A stretch of 64,000 bases of DNA from Acinetobacter sp. S54 (lineage in GTDB: Bacteria > Pseudomonadota > Gammaproteobacteria > Pseudomonadales > Moraxellaceae). Within the stretch, counting starts at the first letter, position 1. Every line of letters starts with the position of its first letter. Made by a program: the position numbers and the translations under genes. Under the pieces are notes generated by a model. It was not told the origin of the DNA and ran no database searches. It worked only from the letters and a program-made list of their open reading frames with translations. Positions 38,586 to 48,157 of this stretch are shown here, piece after piece. The stretch lies in the NCBI RefSeq assembly GCF_016624945.1, contig NZ_JACVUI010000003.1, forward strand, positions 186,001 through 250,000, in the 5' to 3' direction.

Positions 38586-39677
38586 TTAGCGTTGGGTTAA
38601 CATGTCTTTAAGCTTTTCATGCATTTCAAGCAATGTTTGTTCTGTAGTTTCCCAATCGATACAACCATCGGTCACAGATTGACCATATTCCAAATCAGCT
38701 AAGTTGTCAGGAATATCCTGACGACCCCCTTTTAAGTGGCTTTCTACCATTACACCTACAATAGACTTATTACCCTCAGCAATTTGTTCAACGACATTGC
38801 GTAATACCAATGGTTGTAAGTAAGGATCTTTATTTGAGTTAGCATGACTTGCATCAATCATGATTTTATTGCTGACCTTGGCTTTGGCTAAAGCAGCTTC
38901 AGCTTCAGCTACAGAGCCAGCATCATAATTTGGTTTTCCGTTACCACCACGTAATACCACGTGAGCGTATGGGTTTCCACTGGTACGAATGACAGAAACT
39001 TGCCCATTTTCATTTAAACCAAGGAAACTATGGCCATGTTTAACCGATTGCATCGCGTTGGTTGCCACAGTTAGGCCGCCATCTGTACCATTTTTAAATC
39101 CTACAGGAGACGATAAACCAGAGGACATTTCACGGTGTGTCTGGCTTTCGGTCGTACGTGCGCCAATGGCAGACCACGAGATCAAATCCTGATAATATTG
39201 TGGTGAGTTTGGATCAAGTGCTTCAGTAGCACATGGCAGACCCTTTTGGTTTAACTCAAGTAATAGTTTACGACCAATACGTAGACCTTTTTCGATATTA
39301 AAAGAATCGTTCATATCTGGGTCATTAATCAGACCTTTCCAACCCACAGTGGTACGCGGTTTTTCAAAATAAACACGCATGACAATATAAAGAGAATCTT
39401 TTACTTTTTCACTTAAAGCTTTTAAACGATCAGCATATTCATGGGCCGCTTTCGGGTCATGAATAGAACAAGGGCCAATCACAACAAAAACACGCTTGTC
39501 TGTACCATCAAGAATATTACGAATGGTTTCACGACCTTTGAGAACGGTTTGATAAGCATCTTCAGTCAATGGCAATTCAGACTTTAATTCTGCTGGTGTT
39601 ACAAGAGGATGGATGCTTTTAATATTAACGTCGTCGATATCTGGTTGAGAGACTGGATTAGACTGTAGAGTATTCAT
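38586..39677 (-). CDS. 3-deoxy-7-phosphoheptulonate synthase (class I DAHP synthase)
   Basis: First step of the shikimate pathway, joining erythrose-4-phosphate and phosphoenolpyruvate. Family blocks: RVFVVIGPCSIHDPKAA, MRVYFEKPRTTVGWKGLINDP, GARTTESQTHREMSSGLS, and IMIDASHANSNKDP. 363 residues from the ATG at 39677; a GTG three codons upstream is the alternative and neither has a good ribosome site. The isoenzyme class (AroF, AroG or AroH) cannot be told, so no symbol is given. Confidence 0.93.
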   Translation of the reverse strand: MNTLQSNPVSQPDIDDVNIKSIHPLVTPAELKSELPLTEDAYQTVLKGRETIRNILDGTDKRVFVVIGPCSIHDPKAAHEYADRLKALSEKVKDSLYIVMRVYFEKPRTTVGWKGLINDPDMNDSFNIEKGLRIGRKLLLELNQKGLPCATEALDPNSPQYYQDLISWSAIGARTTESQTHREMSSGLSSPVGFKNGTDGGLTVATNAMQSVKHGHSFLGLNENGQVSVIRTSGNPYAHVVLRGGNGKPNYDAGSVAEAEAALAKAKVSNKIMIDASHANSNKDPYLQPLVLRNVVEQIAEGNKSIVGVMVESHLKGGRQDIPDNLADLEYGQSVTDGCIDWETTEQTLLEMHEKLKDMLTQR

Positions 39678-39803
39678 TGCTGTCACTGATTCGATTATTG
39701 CTTAGGGGTATCTGTTGAATGAATATACCATGAAATAAGAGATATCTGACTATATTTGCAACGAATTAATCATTTAAAAAAAACGATTAATCCGTTAGAT
39801 AGC

Positions 39804-40700
39804 TTATTTTGTGGTTGTTTTTTCATCAGAAATGGTTTGAGTGATGGCTGGCTTTTCAACAGGTTTAGCTTTGACAGGGTGAATAATAAAGTTCACACCA
39901 AGTGCAAATAGGGTTATACCCAATACTTTACGGATAATTTTCTCTGGTAAGCGTGAACTAATTAAAGTTCCAATTACAATAGCTGGAATTGAACCGACTA
40001 ATAACCACATCAATAGGTGGAAATCGACATTACCTGCGCTCATATGACTTAAGCCAGCTACAAAAGTCAAAAGTACTGCATGTACAACGTCCGAGCCAAT
40101 GATCCGAATCATAGGTAGATTAGGAAACATGATAATCAGTGCCATAATGCCAAAAGCACCTGCACCCACAGATGACAAGGTGACAAAAACACCTAAAATA
40201 ATTCCCATAATCACAATGTAGACACGTTTAGTCTCAGAAATATTGTCCTGCGGAATGTGATCTACTTTTTCCTGTTTTTTACGCAAGCCCATAAAAAAAT
40301 TTTCAATAGTGGCACGAAAAATAATGGAAATACCCGTTAGAGTTAACATGAAACCCAGAACTATGGTTAATACCATTTTGTAATGAGAGGATTGGCTTAA
40401 ATAATGTTCAAGTACCCACGCTGTAGCAAAAGACGCTGGGATACTGCCTATTGCTAGCCAAAGCACGATGGGCCACACAATATTGAGTTTTTTGGCATGT
40501 ACTAGAGAACCGCAAAACTTGGAAATAGCGGCATAGAGTAGATCTGTACCAATCGCAATATGAGGTTCAATTCTAAATAAACTGATCAAAATTGGGGTCA
40601 TCAAAGATCCCCCACCAACGCCCGTAATACCGACACAAAAGCCAACTAATACGCCTGCTAATATAAACTCAAAAGGACCAAACATTAACAAATCAGCCAA
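39804..40700 (-). CDS. TauE/SafE-family sulfite exporter-like membrane protein
   Basis: 298 residues with about eight hydrophobic helices in two related halves. The first begins GVLVGFCVGITGVGGGSLMTPILI (about 16-39), the family signature, and the second repeats GVFVTLSSVGAGAFGIMALI (about 174-193). A Lys/Pro-rich cytoplasmic tail ends it. Family members export sulfite or organosulfonates; the substrate here is unknown. An A-rich inverted repeat at about 39765-39792 may end its transcript. Confidence 0.85.
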   Translation of the reverse strand: MADLLMFGPFEFILAGVLVGFCVGITGVGGGSLMTPILISLFRIEPHIAIGTDLLYAAISKFCGSLVHAKKLNIVWPIVLWLAIGSIPASFATAWVLEHYLSQSSHYKMVLTIVLGFMLTLTGISIIFRATIENFFMGLRKKQEKVDHIPQDNISETKRVYIVIMGIILGVFVTLSSVGAGAFGIMALIIMFPNLPMIRIIGSDVVHAVLLTFVAGLSHMSAGNVDFHLLMWLLVGSIPAIVIGTLISSRLPEKIIRKVLGITLFALGVNFIIHPVKAKPVEKPAITQTISDEKTTTK

Positions 40701-40768
40701 TTATAAAAAACCTGCATATCTTATGACTTTTTGAGATAAAGGATTGTGAATAATAATGCTTTGCTTAT

Positions 40769-40799
40769 GCAAAAAAACGCTAAAGAAGTCTTTAGCGTT
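40769..40799 (-). terminator. Terminator of the siderophore-receptor operon
   Basis: AACGCTAAAG and CTTTAGCGTT form a perfect 10-bp stem with a four-base loop. Read on the minus strand it is followed by seven T. It lies 28 bp past the stop of the last operon gene. Confidence 0.9.
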
Positions 40800-40826
40800 A
40801 CGCAAATAAAAAAAGACACGTTTAAT

Positions 40827-41144
40827 CTATACTCTATGGGATCTAGAGGGCTTATGTCGATTGTCAGCTTTAGGTTTTAAATCATTGATATACAATATGA
40901 TGCCAAAAACTAAAGGTGTCGCAAAAATCCACCAACTTATAAATCCGATTGAGGAACCATAAGCCGCAATAAAAAAAAGTCCAGCAATCAAAAAGAGAAT
41001 AAATGCAAAAATACGCATAATTTTGACATTATGGGCAAGAAATTGAAGTTTAGATTTCTTGGTTTTTTCTAATTGTTTGCTGCTCAGAACATATAAAATA
41101 TACATTCCCATTACAATCAAAACGATGCCAAAAATAATACTCAT
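40827..41144 (-). CDS. Small membrane protein at the end of the siderophore-receptor operon
   Basis: 105 residues with an N-terminal helix (about 3-20) and two further hydrophobic segments (about 46-66 and 68-87), and a basic C-terminal tail (KPSRSHRV). I do not recognise the family with confidence; the equivalent place in related operons is held by DUF3325-type proteins. It overlaps the PepSY gene stop by four bases (ATGA), so it is translated with it. Confidence 0.6.
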   Translation of the reverse strand: MSIIFGIVLIVMGMYILYVLSSKQLEKTKKSKLQFLAHNVKIMRIFAFILFLIAGLFFIAAYGSSIGFISWWIFATPLVFGIILYINDLKPKADNRHKPSRSHRV

Positions 41145-42700
41145 GAGGCATTTACCTCGGTATTAGTGACGCGCAGCTTCTTTTCAAGTTTTTCTCTGGA
41201 TTTGGTTTGAATAGGATGAATATTCTTGAGAATAAAATAACCAAGACCTGCAAAAAGAAGAAAGAAAATATCGACTCTAAAAAATAACCAATAACTTCTA
41301 ATGTCTGAAATTAAACTATTTTGGATAAGATAAACAAGATTGAAAAATGGCAATGCAATTGCGACAAGCACAAAAACACTGAGCTGTGAACGCCATAACC
41401 ATTGTTTTTTAGTCGCTAACGCAAGTATAAAACTGAGTAACCAGATCATGAAAAAAGTATAAATTTCATAGTTAGGCATATCCGATTTTAGTTCGACAAA
41501 ACGATTGCTGTACATATAAGCCAGCATTGCAATAGGTAAGCCCACAAAAGTCGAAACGTTAAGTCGATCAACAAGATAATGTCCAAAATGAAAGGTGTCG
41601 CTTTTATTTTGTATCTGGCGTTTTAAACTCCACAGTAAAAGACCTGATGCAATCATAAAGCAGCCTAAAATGCCTGAAAAGAAGAAAGCAAGGCGTAAGA
41701 GGGGTTGGGCGAAAGTGGCCATGTGTAGACCATAAACCCCAAAACTCAATGTGGCGATGGAACTATCATTTCGGGTGGCAGCGAGTTGCTTTCCTGTGGT
41801 TGCGTCAAATGTAATCTGTGGTTTATTACCCGTAATGGTATGATCTTCGGCCTGACTAATGGTAATCTGCGCCTGATTGGTATTGGGTTTGTCCGCTGTA
41901 ATCGAGTCAATTTCCTTATTTCCCCATTGAGTTTGTGCTTTTGCCAGCAAGACTTCGAGAGGTAAATTCTGCATTTCTTTTACGGGTGTTTTGTTATCTA
42001 CTACCTGAGTACGAATTTCTTTAAAAAACTGAAAGCGATCTTCAGGATAAAGTTTTTGGATTCCCCAAGGCAAATAGATATAAAAGAAAATAGCAAGCCC
42101 AGTAAAGGTGATCATTAAGAAAAATGGCAACGCAATCACGGAGGAAACATTATGAAAATCCAGCCATGAACGCTGGGATTTAAATGTACGTAGAGTAAAG
42201 AAGTCAGTAATAATTTTTTTATGAGTAATAATGCCTGAAATAAGCGCAATAAACATAATAAATGCGGCGATACAAACAATTATGCGACCAATCATGACTG
42301 GAAAACCAAACAGTTGGTAATGGAATGTATAAAAGAAATCGCCGCCTTGTGTCGCGGAAAGACTTAATTCCTTACCAGTATTTGCATCCAGTGTTTTACT
42401 TTCATAGCCACCTTCTGTTTTTTGCCAATAGATATTGGTGACAGGGGATTGCTTGGAGGCAACGCCGATATACCAGCTTTTCGCACCAGTTGCATGTTCT
42501 TGTAAATATTGATAAGCCGTTTTAATGGCAGTTTCCTGATTTACATCGTATTGGGCGAGTTTGGGTTGCATCCACAAATTAACTTCATGGCGATAATAAG
42601 AAGCCGTGCCCATAATAAAAATGGCAAACAGCAACCACCCTAACAGTAAACCTGTCCAAGAGTGTAACCATGCCATCGACTGACGAATACTCTTATGCAT
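41141..42700 (-). CDS. PepSY-associated membrane protein (PepSY_TM family)
   Basis: 519 residues. The N-terminal helix follows the typical start IRQSMAWLHSWTGLLLGWLLF (residues 5-25), with its HSWTGLLLG signature. Periplasmic PepSY regions, a second HNVSSVIALPFFLMITFTGL stretch near 184-203, GVYGLHMATFA near 323-333, and several more helices follow. Such proteins accompany siderophore receptors and are thought to reduce ferric siderophores or support uptake. It lies 3 bp downstream of the DUF3649 gene. Confidence 0.83.
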   Translation of the reverse strand: MHKSIRQSMAWLHSWTGLLLGWLLFAIFIMGTASYYRHEVNLWMQPKLAQYDVNQETAIKTAYQYLQEHATGAKSWYIGVASKQSPVTNIYWQKTEGGYESKTLDANTGKELSLSATQGGDFFYTFHYQLFGFPVMIGRIIVCIAAFIMFIALISGIITHKKIITDFFTLRTFKSQRSWLDFHNVSSVIALPFFLMITFTGLAIFFYIYLPWGIQKLYPEDRFQFFKEIRTQVVDNKTPVKEMQNLPLEVLLAKAQTQWGNKEIDSITADKPNTNQAQITISQAEDHTITGNKPQITFDATTGKQLAATRNDSSIATLSFGVYGLHMATFAQPLLRLAFFFSGILGCFMIASGLLLWSLKRQIQNKSDTFHFGHYLVDRLNVSTFVGLPIAMLAYMYSNRFVELKSDMPNYEIYTFFMIWLLSFILALATKKQWLWRSQLSVFVLVAIALPFFNLVYLIQNSLISDIRSYWLFFRVDIFFLLFAGLGYFILKNIHPIQTKSREKLEKKLRVTNTEVNAS

Positions 42701-42703
42701 GAT

Positions 42704-42997
42704 TTAACCCAGTCCTATCGTCAAAAAAACACAAATACCAGAAATCACAATGCTATAGATTGTAAGTTTTAGCAGGGATTGAACACAAAATGCCAAGATG
42801 ACAAATAAGGCATAAAATAAAATAGCGCAAAATGCCGCTAGATAAACAGATTCAGCTTTGGGAAATGTCAGGTGAAATAAATAACTTAAAGCAACACTTA
42901 AGAATGCAGTGCAAATAAAACCGACAATAAACGCAATAACGAAGCGATAGAACACCGCAAATCTGTAAGCTATAGAAAGAGAATGTGTTTTACTCAT
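42704..42997 (-). CDS. DUF3649-type small membrane protein
   Basis: 97 residues with three hydrophobic segments (about 13-40, 48-68 and 74-95). The start SIAYRFAVFYRFVIAFIVGF fits the DUF3649 proteins commonly found between a siderophore receptor and a PepSY_TM gene. Function unknown; the operon context points to iron uptake. Confidence 0.7.
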   Translation of the reverse strand: MSKTHSLSIAYRFAVFYRFVIAFIVGFICTAFLSVALSYLFHLTFPKAESVYLAAFCAILFYALFVILAFCVQSLLKLTIYSIVISGICVFLTIGLG

Positions 42998-43063
42998 ATT
43001 GGCTTGCTTCTTTTAAAATACTTAAGCCAAGCCTTGTGCTCAAGACTTGGCTTAATCGATTAA

Positions 43064-45226
43064 TTAGTATTTAAATTTTACAGCTACGCTGTAGTTAGCT
43101 GGTTCTCCATAAAAAGCTTGTCCATCTGGAAAACTATTTAGATATTTCTTATCTGTAATATTATTCCCATTTGCCTGTAAGCTAATATGCTCATTTACAT
43201 CATAACTTGCCATTACGTCCACCAATGCATAAGCATCCTGTTTGATCAGATTCGAATTACCTAGACTAACATCGTCAAGTTTGATCGAATCTTGCCATCG
43301 TAAACCAGCTCCAATTTTTAATTTTGGTAAAATAGGAACAGTATAAGTTGCAAGTAAATTTAAAGTCTGGGTTGGGTTGTAGGTACGTGCTTGCCCTCCA
43401 TTCTTTTTATCTTTAATACTGAACTGAGCATAACCAAATGACAAATTAAAATTATCTGTAAGTTGTCCTGCTAAACCAAGTTCAACTCCTTGTGATTCTA
43501 AGTCACTAGTCAAAACTTTACGATTCAGAGGATTACCATCTGAACTTCTTAAAGGATAATTGTTTTGTTCAGTTTTAAAGATAGCAAGTGTTCCTGTTAA
43601 CTTATTATCTAGCCATAAACTCTTCAAACCTACTTCGTAGCTCTTACCTTCTACAGCTTTAAGTGATTGATTTGTGCTTTCATCAATACCAGTTTGTGGT
43701 CGAAAAATAGAGGTATAACTTGCATAACCTGTGTATTCAGGAGTGAAATTATAAGTGATGCCTGCATATGGAGAGAACTTGTCTTTATCATAAGACATGT
43801 CTGAATCATAACTATCACCCTTACTAGTTGCTTGAACATAATTCCCGCCGAGTAATAATTTTAAATCATCACTTATGTGCAGTCGTGTAGCAGCATAATA
43901 AGAATCAATTTTTTGTTTATAATTTGCGGCTTCAGAAAAGTCTGACCAAGTAACTGATTGAGGTGTCCAGCTTGCCCAATTTGTTGTAAGTTGACGTAAA
44001 TATCCTAATGAATAATCATCAATAATATTTGTATCGTTTATGTAACCGCTGGTTTGCCTGTCATGCTGTTTATTTTCTATATGGCTATAACCAAATGCAG
44101 CTTCGTGTTCTTTACCGAAAAGAGAATAAGTTCCTTGTAGATCAAAATTAACTAAATTTTGTTCATTTCTTTCTTTACCTCCCCAAGCTGTCAAGGAAAC
44201 ATCTTCACCTTGAGTAGTGGGGTTACCATAATAATAGAGTAATCTGCTTTCATGATCAGTTTTAGTATAATTATAAGTCAGCTTTGCGGACCATTTTTCA
44301 CCAAGCTTTTGTTTAAGCTCCGCAAAGGCTTCCTGAGTTTTATGATCCCAATGTGCCCAATCGGGATTTGGATTATACGAACGACTATAAGAAATTTGTT
44401 GGCCATTATTATTTAAAAGAGGTAAAGCCCCCCAGTTATTAGCATTCGGATTGTTTTGTTGTTCACTATAACCAACTGTGATGGTTGTAGTGTCAGTTAA
44501 GTCCGCATCCAAAATACCTGCAAATCCATTTTTTTCTGATGAATAATGATCAAGGTAAGAATCTCCAGTTTGTTCAAAACCCATGATTCTGCCCCGAACG
44601 CGTCCATCTTTTGTGAGTGAACCTGAAATATCTGCTTCATAACGTTGAGTATCCCAAGAACCGTAACTAATACCCGCATTTGCCTGAAATTCTTTAGTTG
44701 GACGTTTACGAATATTGTTAATGGTGGCACTAGGATCACCAAAAGCATTGGTTAGAGCATCTGCACCTTTTACGACATCTACTCGATCATAAAAATAAGT
44801 ATCTGGATTAGTATTATTATAATTGTAGTTTGAAAGTGGGAAACCCACCCCATCAGTTAGAATATTTGATATTTCAAAACCTCGAGACATATATGTAGTA
44901 CGTTCAGTTTCTTGATTTAAAACAGTTACACCTGGAGTATTCTCAAGAACTTTGCGTGTTGAATTTAAATTAAAGTCATCCATTTGCTGACGAGTGACGA
45001 CATTCACGGTCTGTGGCGTTTCCTGAGCATCAATATTGAGCTTGGTTGCGCTGCTACTTTTTTTGATAATATAGGATTTGGTTTGTTCTGAGCTTTGATT
45101 ATCAGAAGCATCCGCCTGAAGTTCAATCACGGGTAAGGTTGTTTCTTCAGCATATGCAAGATGCGCCTGAAAAATTGCCAGCGTGATCAGTGATAACTTA
45201 AACAAAGATGGGTTGGATGGTTTCAT
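43064..45226 (-). CDS. TonB-dependent siderophore receptor (FhuE/FpvA-like)
   Basis: Outer-membrane ferric-siderophore receptor of 720 residues. Signal peptide about 1-26 (ending AYAE). The plug domain (about 60-180) has ETPQTVNVVTRQQMDDF and RVDVVKGADALTNAFGDPSATINNIRKRP. A 22-strand barrel ends with the terminal aromatic Tyr (VAVKFKY). The sequence is closest in style to FhuE/ferric coprogen-pyoverdine receptors; the ligand is not known. A Fur box lies 13 bp upstream of the start. Confidence 0.9.
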   Translation of the reverse strand: MKPSNPSLFKLSLITLAIFQAHLAYAEETTLPVIELQADASDNQSSEQTKSYIIKKSSSATKLNIDAQETPQTVNVVTRQQMDDFNLNSTRKVLENTPGVTVLNQETERTTYMSRGFEISNILTDGVGFPLSNYNYNNTNPDTYFYDRVDVVKGADALTNAFGDPSATINNIRKRPTKEFQANAGISYGSWDTQRYEADISGSLTKDGRVRGRIMGFEQTGDSYLDHYSSEKNGFAGILDADLTDTTTITVGYSEQQNNPNANNWGALPLLNNNGQQISYSRSYNPNPDWAHWDHKTQEAFAELKQKLGEKWSAKLTYNYTKTDHESRLLYYYGNPTTQGEDVSLTAWGGKERNEQNLVNFDLQGTYSLFGKEHEAAFGYSHIENKQHDRQTSGYINDTNIIDDYSLGYLRQLTTNWASWTPQSVTWSDFSEAANYKQKIDSYYAATRLHISDDLKLLLGGNYVQATSKGDSYDSDMSYDKDKFSPYAGITYNFTPEYTGYASYTSIFRPQTGIDESTNQSLKAVEGKSYEVGLKSLWLDNKLTGTLAIFKTEQNNYPLRSSDGNPLNRKVLTSDLESQGVELGLAGQLTDNFNLSFGYAQFSIKDKKNGGQARTYNPTQTLNLLATYTVPILPKLKIGAGLRWQDSIKLDDVSLGNSNLIKQDAYALVDVMASYDVNEHISLQANGNNITDKKYLNSFPDGQAFYGEPANYSVAVKFKY

Positions 45227-45238
45227 GAGATAAAGTAA

Positions 45239-45253
45239 TGTGAATAATTCTCA
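45239..45253 (-). promoter_or_regulatory. Fur box upstream of the siderophore receptor
   Basis: TGTGAATAATTCTCA is a 7-1-7 inverted repeat with a single mismatch, matching the Fur consensus TGATAATNATTATCA in spacing. It begins 13 bases upstream of the receptor start. Iron repression follows from the known role of Fur. Confidence 0.75.
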
Positions 45254-45452
45254 TTTATTTTATTATTTAGCAGAACTCGCTACAATCTAATTGTCATCGT
45301 TAATTATGATGGTAATGATATTTCTGAATGTAATTTTAGATACGCTTATGTAACAAAAAAAGAAAACTCCAGATAACTTATGGAATTTCTTGATTATAAA
45401 ACCAGTATGTTAAGATGATATTAGTTAGGAATTTTATGCAGGACGTTTGCAA

Positions 45453-46652
45453 TTGTCTACACGAAAATTAAAAATTGGCATTGTGGTCGGGGAAGTCTCA
45501 GGAGATACACTGGGTGTAAAACTTATGCGAAGTTTTCGTGAGCAAGGCATTGATGCTGAATTTGAGGGCATTGGTGGACCGCAAATGATTGCTGAAGGTT
45601 TTAAAAGCTATTATCCGATGGAAATATTGTCGGTGATGGGCATTATTGAAGTCTTAAAAGATCTCAAAAAATTATTTGCAGTACGAGATGGTTTGGTTGA
45701 AGTCTGGACTGAGCAGCCTGTTGATGTGTTTATTGGAATCGATGCGCCAGATTTTAATTTAAGACTTTCAAAAACCCTAAAAGAAAAAAATTTACCTATT
45801 AAAACCATACAATATGTAAGTCCTTCAGTTTGGGCCTGGCGTCAAGGGCGGGTTTATGGCATTAAGAAAACAATTGATCTGGTGCTGTGCCTCTTTCCTT
45901 TTGAAAAGAATTTTTATGAACAACATGGTGTAGCCGCGGTTTTTGTCGGACATCCCTTGGCAAAACAACTCCCGTTAAATAATCCTATTCAGGATGCAAA
46001 GCGAGATTTAGGACTTGATCCTGTGAAAACCTATGTTGCTCTATTGCCAGGAAGTCGTAGAGGGGAGGTCGAACGCCTTTTGCCTCTGTTATTAGGTTCC
46101 GCCAAACTTTTATCCACTAAATATCCAGATATTGAATATTTGATTCCTGCAATTAATGATGCACGTAAGACGCAAATAGAGTTAAGTGTCGAGCAAAGCG
46201 ATCCAGCGCTTATTCCCAAATTACATATTCTTGAACATACCGATACAGAATCAAAAATTGGTCGAATGGTTATGAACGCCAGTGATATTGTAGCCTTGGC
46301 TTCAGGTACGGCAACATTAGAAGCCATGCTGTTGCATCGGCCAATGGTGACATTTTATAAGCTCAATGCTTTGACTTATTTTATTGCCAAGTTGTTGGTC
46401 AAAATTCCCTATTATTCTTTACCGAATATTATTGCGGGTAAAAAAGTGATTGAAGAGTTAATTCAGAAACAAGCCACACCTGAACGTTTAGCGCAGGAAA
46501 TTGAATCGCTAATGGATATAGAAAAGTCTAAGATTCAGTCCATGCAGCATCTTTCGATGCATAAGCGTCTCATTTCTGGTGATACGCAAGATCCTGTTCA
46601 AGCGATTTTAACTTTGCTTGAGCAGCCAGTTCAAAATGAGAAAAAGGAGTGA
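45453..46652 (+). CDS. lpxB: Lipid-A-disaccharide synthase
   Basis: GT19 glycosyltransferase that joins UDP-diacylglucosamine and lipid X. GEVSGDTLG near residues 13-21, IDAPDFNLRL near 95-104, PSVWAWRQGR near 125-134, and LPGSRRGEV near 198-206 are the family blocks. Starts are TTG: the one at 45453 has AGGA 9 bases upstream; a TTG two codons earlier is possible. About 399 residues. It stands alone, away from lpxA/lpxD. Confidence 0.93.
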   Translation: MSTRKLKIGIVVGEVSGDTLGVKLMRSFREQGIDAEFEGIGGPQMIAEGFKSYYPMEILSVMGIIEVLKDLKKLFAVRDGLVEVWTEQPVDVFIGIDAPDFNLRLSKTLKEKNLPIKTIQYVSPSVWAWRQGRVYGIKKTIDLVLCLFPFEKNFYEQHGVAAVFVGHPLAKQLPLNNPIQDAKRDLGLDPVKTYVALLPGSRRGEVERLLPLLLGSAKLLSTKYPDIEYLIPAINDARKTQIELSVEQSDPALIPKLHILEHTDTESKIGRMVMNASDIVALASGTATLEAMLLHRPMVTFYKLNALTYFIAKLLVKIPYYSLPNIIAGKKVIEELIQKQATPERLAQEIESLMDIEKSKIQSMQHLSMHKRLISGDTQDPVQAILTLLEQPVQNEKKE

Positions 46653-46669
46653 TTCACACTCCCTTTTTC
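46641..46669 (+). terminator. Terminator overlapping the end of lpxB
   Basis: AAAAAGGAGTG pairs with CACTCCCTTTTT around a short loop (one bulge), followed by T-rich sequence. The stop of lpxB lies in the stem. Confidence 0.75.
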
Positions 46670-46684
46670 CTCAGCTAGATCTTT

Positions 46685-47554
46685 TTAAGCTCTTAAAATA
46701 AGCTCATAACCTGTGTATTTACGAACGTTAATTACACCGATATCAAAAATCAGATATTGTCCCTTAATCCCGTGTAATACACCACGAATCTTGGGCGTTT
46801 TATCTAAGTTTAATGATTTAATTTTTTCTGGATACTGTTCTACAGGATATACAAACTCACGAGGTTGTTCATTTTCCAATAGTTCAACTGATTCATTAAA
46901 TTCAATATGCTGTCCAAATTCTTCACGAATGGTCTGAATTTTGGGTGCAAATTCTTCAATAATTTTATCACGCTGTTCGAGCAAATTTAGTGGTTCAGCT
47001 TCACCTTTTAACAGTTTTCGCCAATCAGTTTTATCTGCGATTTGTGTACCAAACAAAATTTCGAGTTGACCTGAGAGACGCCGTGAACCCACTTTTAAAA
47101 TTGGCAGGGCTTGTGTCGCACCTTGATCTAGCCAGCGCCCAGGCATATGGTTCACACGGGTGATCCCGACTTTAAGCGCACTGGAATTTGCCAAATAAAC
47201 AATATGTGGCTGAAAACAGACATTGTGAGCAAAATCATCTTCACGGCAAGTGCCCAGATGATAATGGCAAGTTTCTGGTTTCATAATGCACAAATCACAA
47301 GACGCTTTGGTTTTAAAGCATTTAAAGCAATGTCCCTGAGAATAAGATTTTGGTGTTTTGGCACCACAAGACGTACAGTAAATATTGCCTGTCCATTCTA
47401 TTTCAAGGTCTTGACCTGGAACGAATGGTAGATCAATTTCTGAACGGTCTAATATAAATTTGTATTCAACATTTGCCTTGCTTACGTGCTGATCAGTTAC
47501 ACTACAGTCTTTGAGCGCTGCGTGCATTTTATGACAAATGCCTTGTAGTTCCAT
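46685..47554 (-). CDS. DUF2797 domain-containing protein
   Basis: 289 residues. A cysteine/histidine-rich N-terminal half has CTSCGAK, GHCFKCFKTKASCDLC, TCHYHLGTCREDDFA and NVCF, probably binding zinc. VYLANSSALKVGITR and WLDQGATQALPILKV follow, resembling the start of a GIY-YIG-like domain. These are hallmarks of DUF2797, whose function is unknown. The start chosen is the ATG at 47554, not the TTG before it. Convergent with lpxB. Confidence 0.8.
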   Translation of the reverse strand: MELQGICHKMHAALKDCSVTDQHVSKANVEYKFILDRSEIDLPFVPGQDLEIEWTGNIYCTSCGAKTPKSYSQGHCFKCFKTKASCDLCIMKPETCHYHLGTCREDDFAHNVCFQPHIVYLANSSALKVGITRVNHMPGRWLDQGATQALPILKVGSRRLSGQLEILFGTQIADKTDWRKLLKGEAEPLNLLEQRDKIIEEFAPKIQTIREEFGQHIEFNESVELLENEQPREFVYPVEQYPEKIKSLNLDKTPKIRGVLHGIKGQYLIFDIGVINVRKYTGYELILRA

Positions 47555-47586
47555 CAATTTAACTCACATCAAAAAAGGTTGCAGTT

Positions 47587-48048
47587 ATGGCTGAATTAAA
47601 TGTCATCACTTCTATGCTAGACGATTTATCAAGTGAACAGCCCATACATACTGCACTCTGTATAGGTCAAAATATTGACCAAAATAGCGCAATCCAATGG
47701 CACTATTTTAACGTAAATGAGTTTTTAAATCTGCCTTTTAGTCAGCGTTATGACCTCGGTTTTGTAGTTTTTGATACGCCATTAATGATTACAATATCAG
47801 AAATCGAAAAGTCCCAACTTTTGGTAAAACTGCGTGACCTGATGGCAAAAAGAATCGTGGTGGTGAGTAAGCGCCAAGATGAAAAATTGCTTCGTGCTTT
47901 GGGTTTCACTCAACTCATTGATAAAACCTCTCATGAAGCAGACTTTGCCTTGTGGCAATTTAATATTTTGACTTATAAGCACGTACCTGACTGGTTTAAT
48001 TCTAAATTTTGGGCAAATCCTGAGAATTGGGATAAGTTTCGCTGGTAA
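47587..48048 (+). CDS. Hypothetical protein, probably DUF6231 family
   Basis: 153 residues, no signal or membrane segment. The middle (YDLGFVVFDTPLM ... LRDLMAKRIVVV) looks like a Rossmann-type alpha/beta fold, and the tail WFNSKFWANPENWDKFRW is rich in Trp and Asn. It resembles small proteins grouped as DUF6231 in Pseudomonas and Acinetobacter. Divergent from the DUF2797 gene (33-bp gap), so the two may share a promoter region. Function unknown. Confidence 0.6.
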   Translation: MAELNVITSMLDDLSSEQPIHTALCIGQNIDQNSAIQWHYFNVNEFLNLPFSQRYDLGFVVFDTPLMITISEIEKSQLLVKLRDLMAKRIVVVSKRQDEKLLRALGFTQLIDKTSHEADFALWQFNILTYKHVPDWFNSKFWANPENWDKFRW

Positions 48049-48157
48049 TATTTGAGGGGCAGTTTATCTTGCAAAAATAAACAATTTGTCTTTTGGAAAG
48101 CTGCTCTGATCTAGTCTATGCTGAAGAAGGAACTCATATCTTCAGGATAAACATAAT

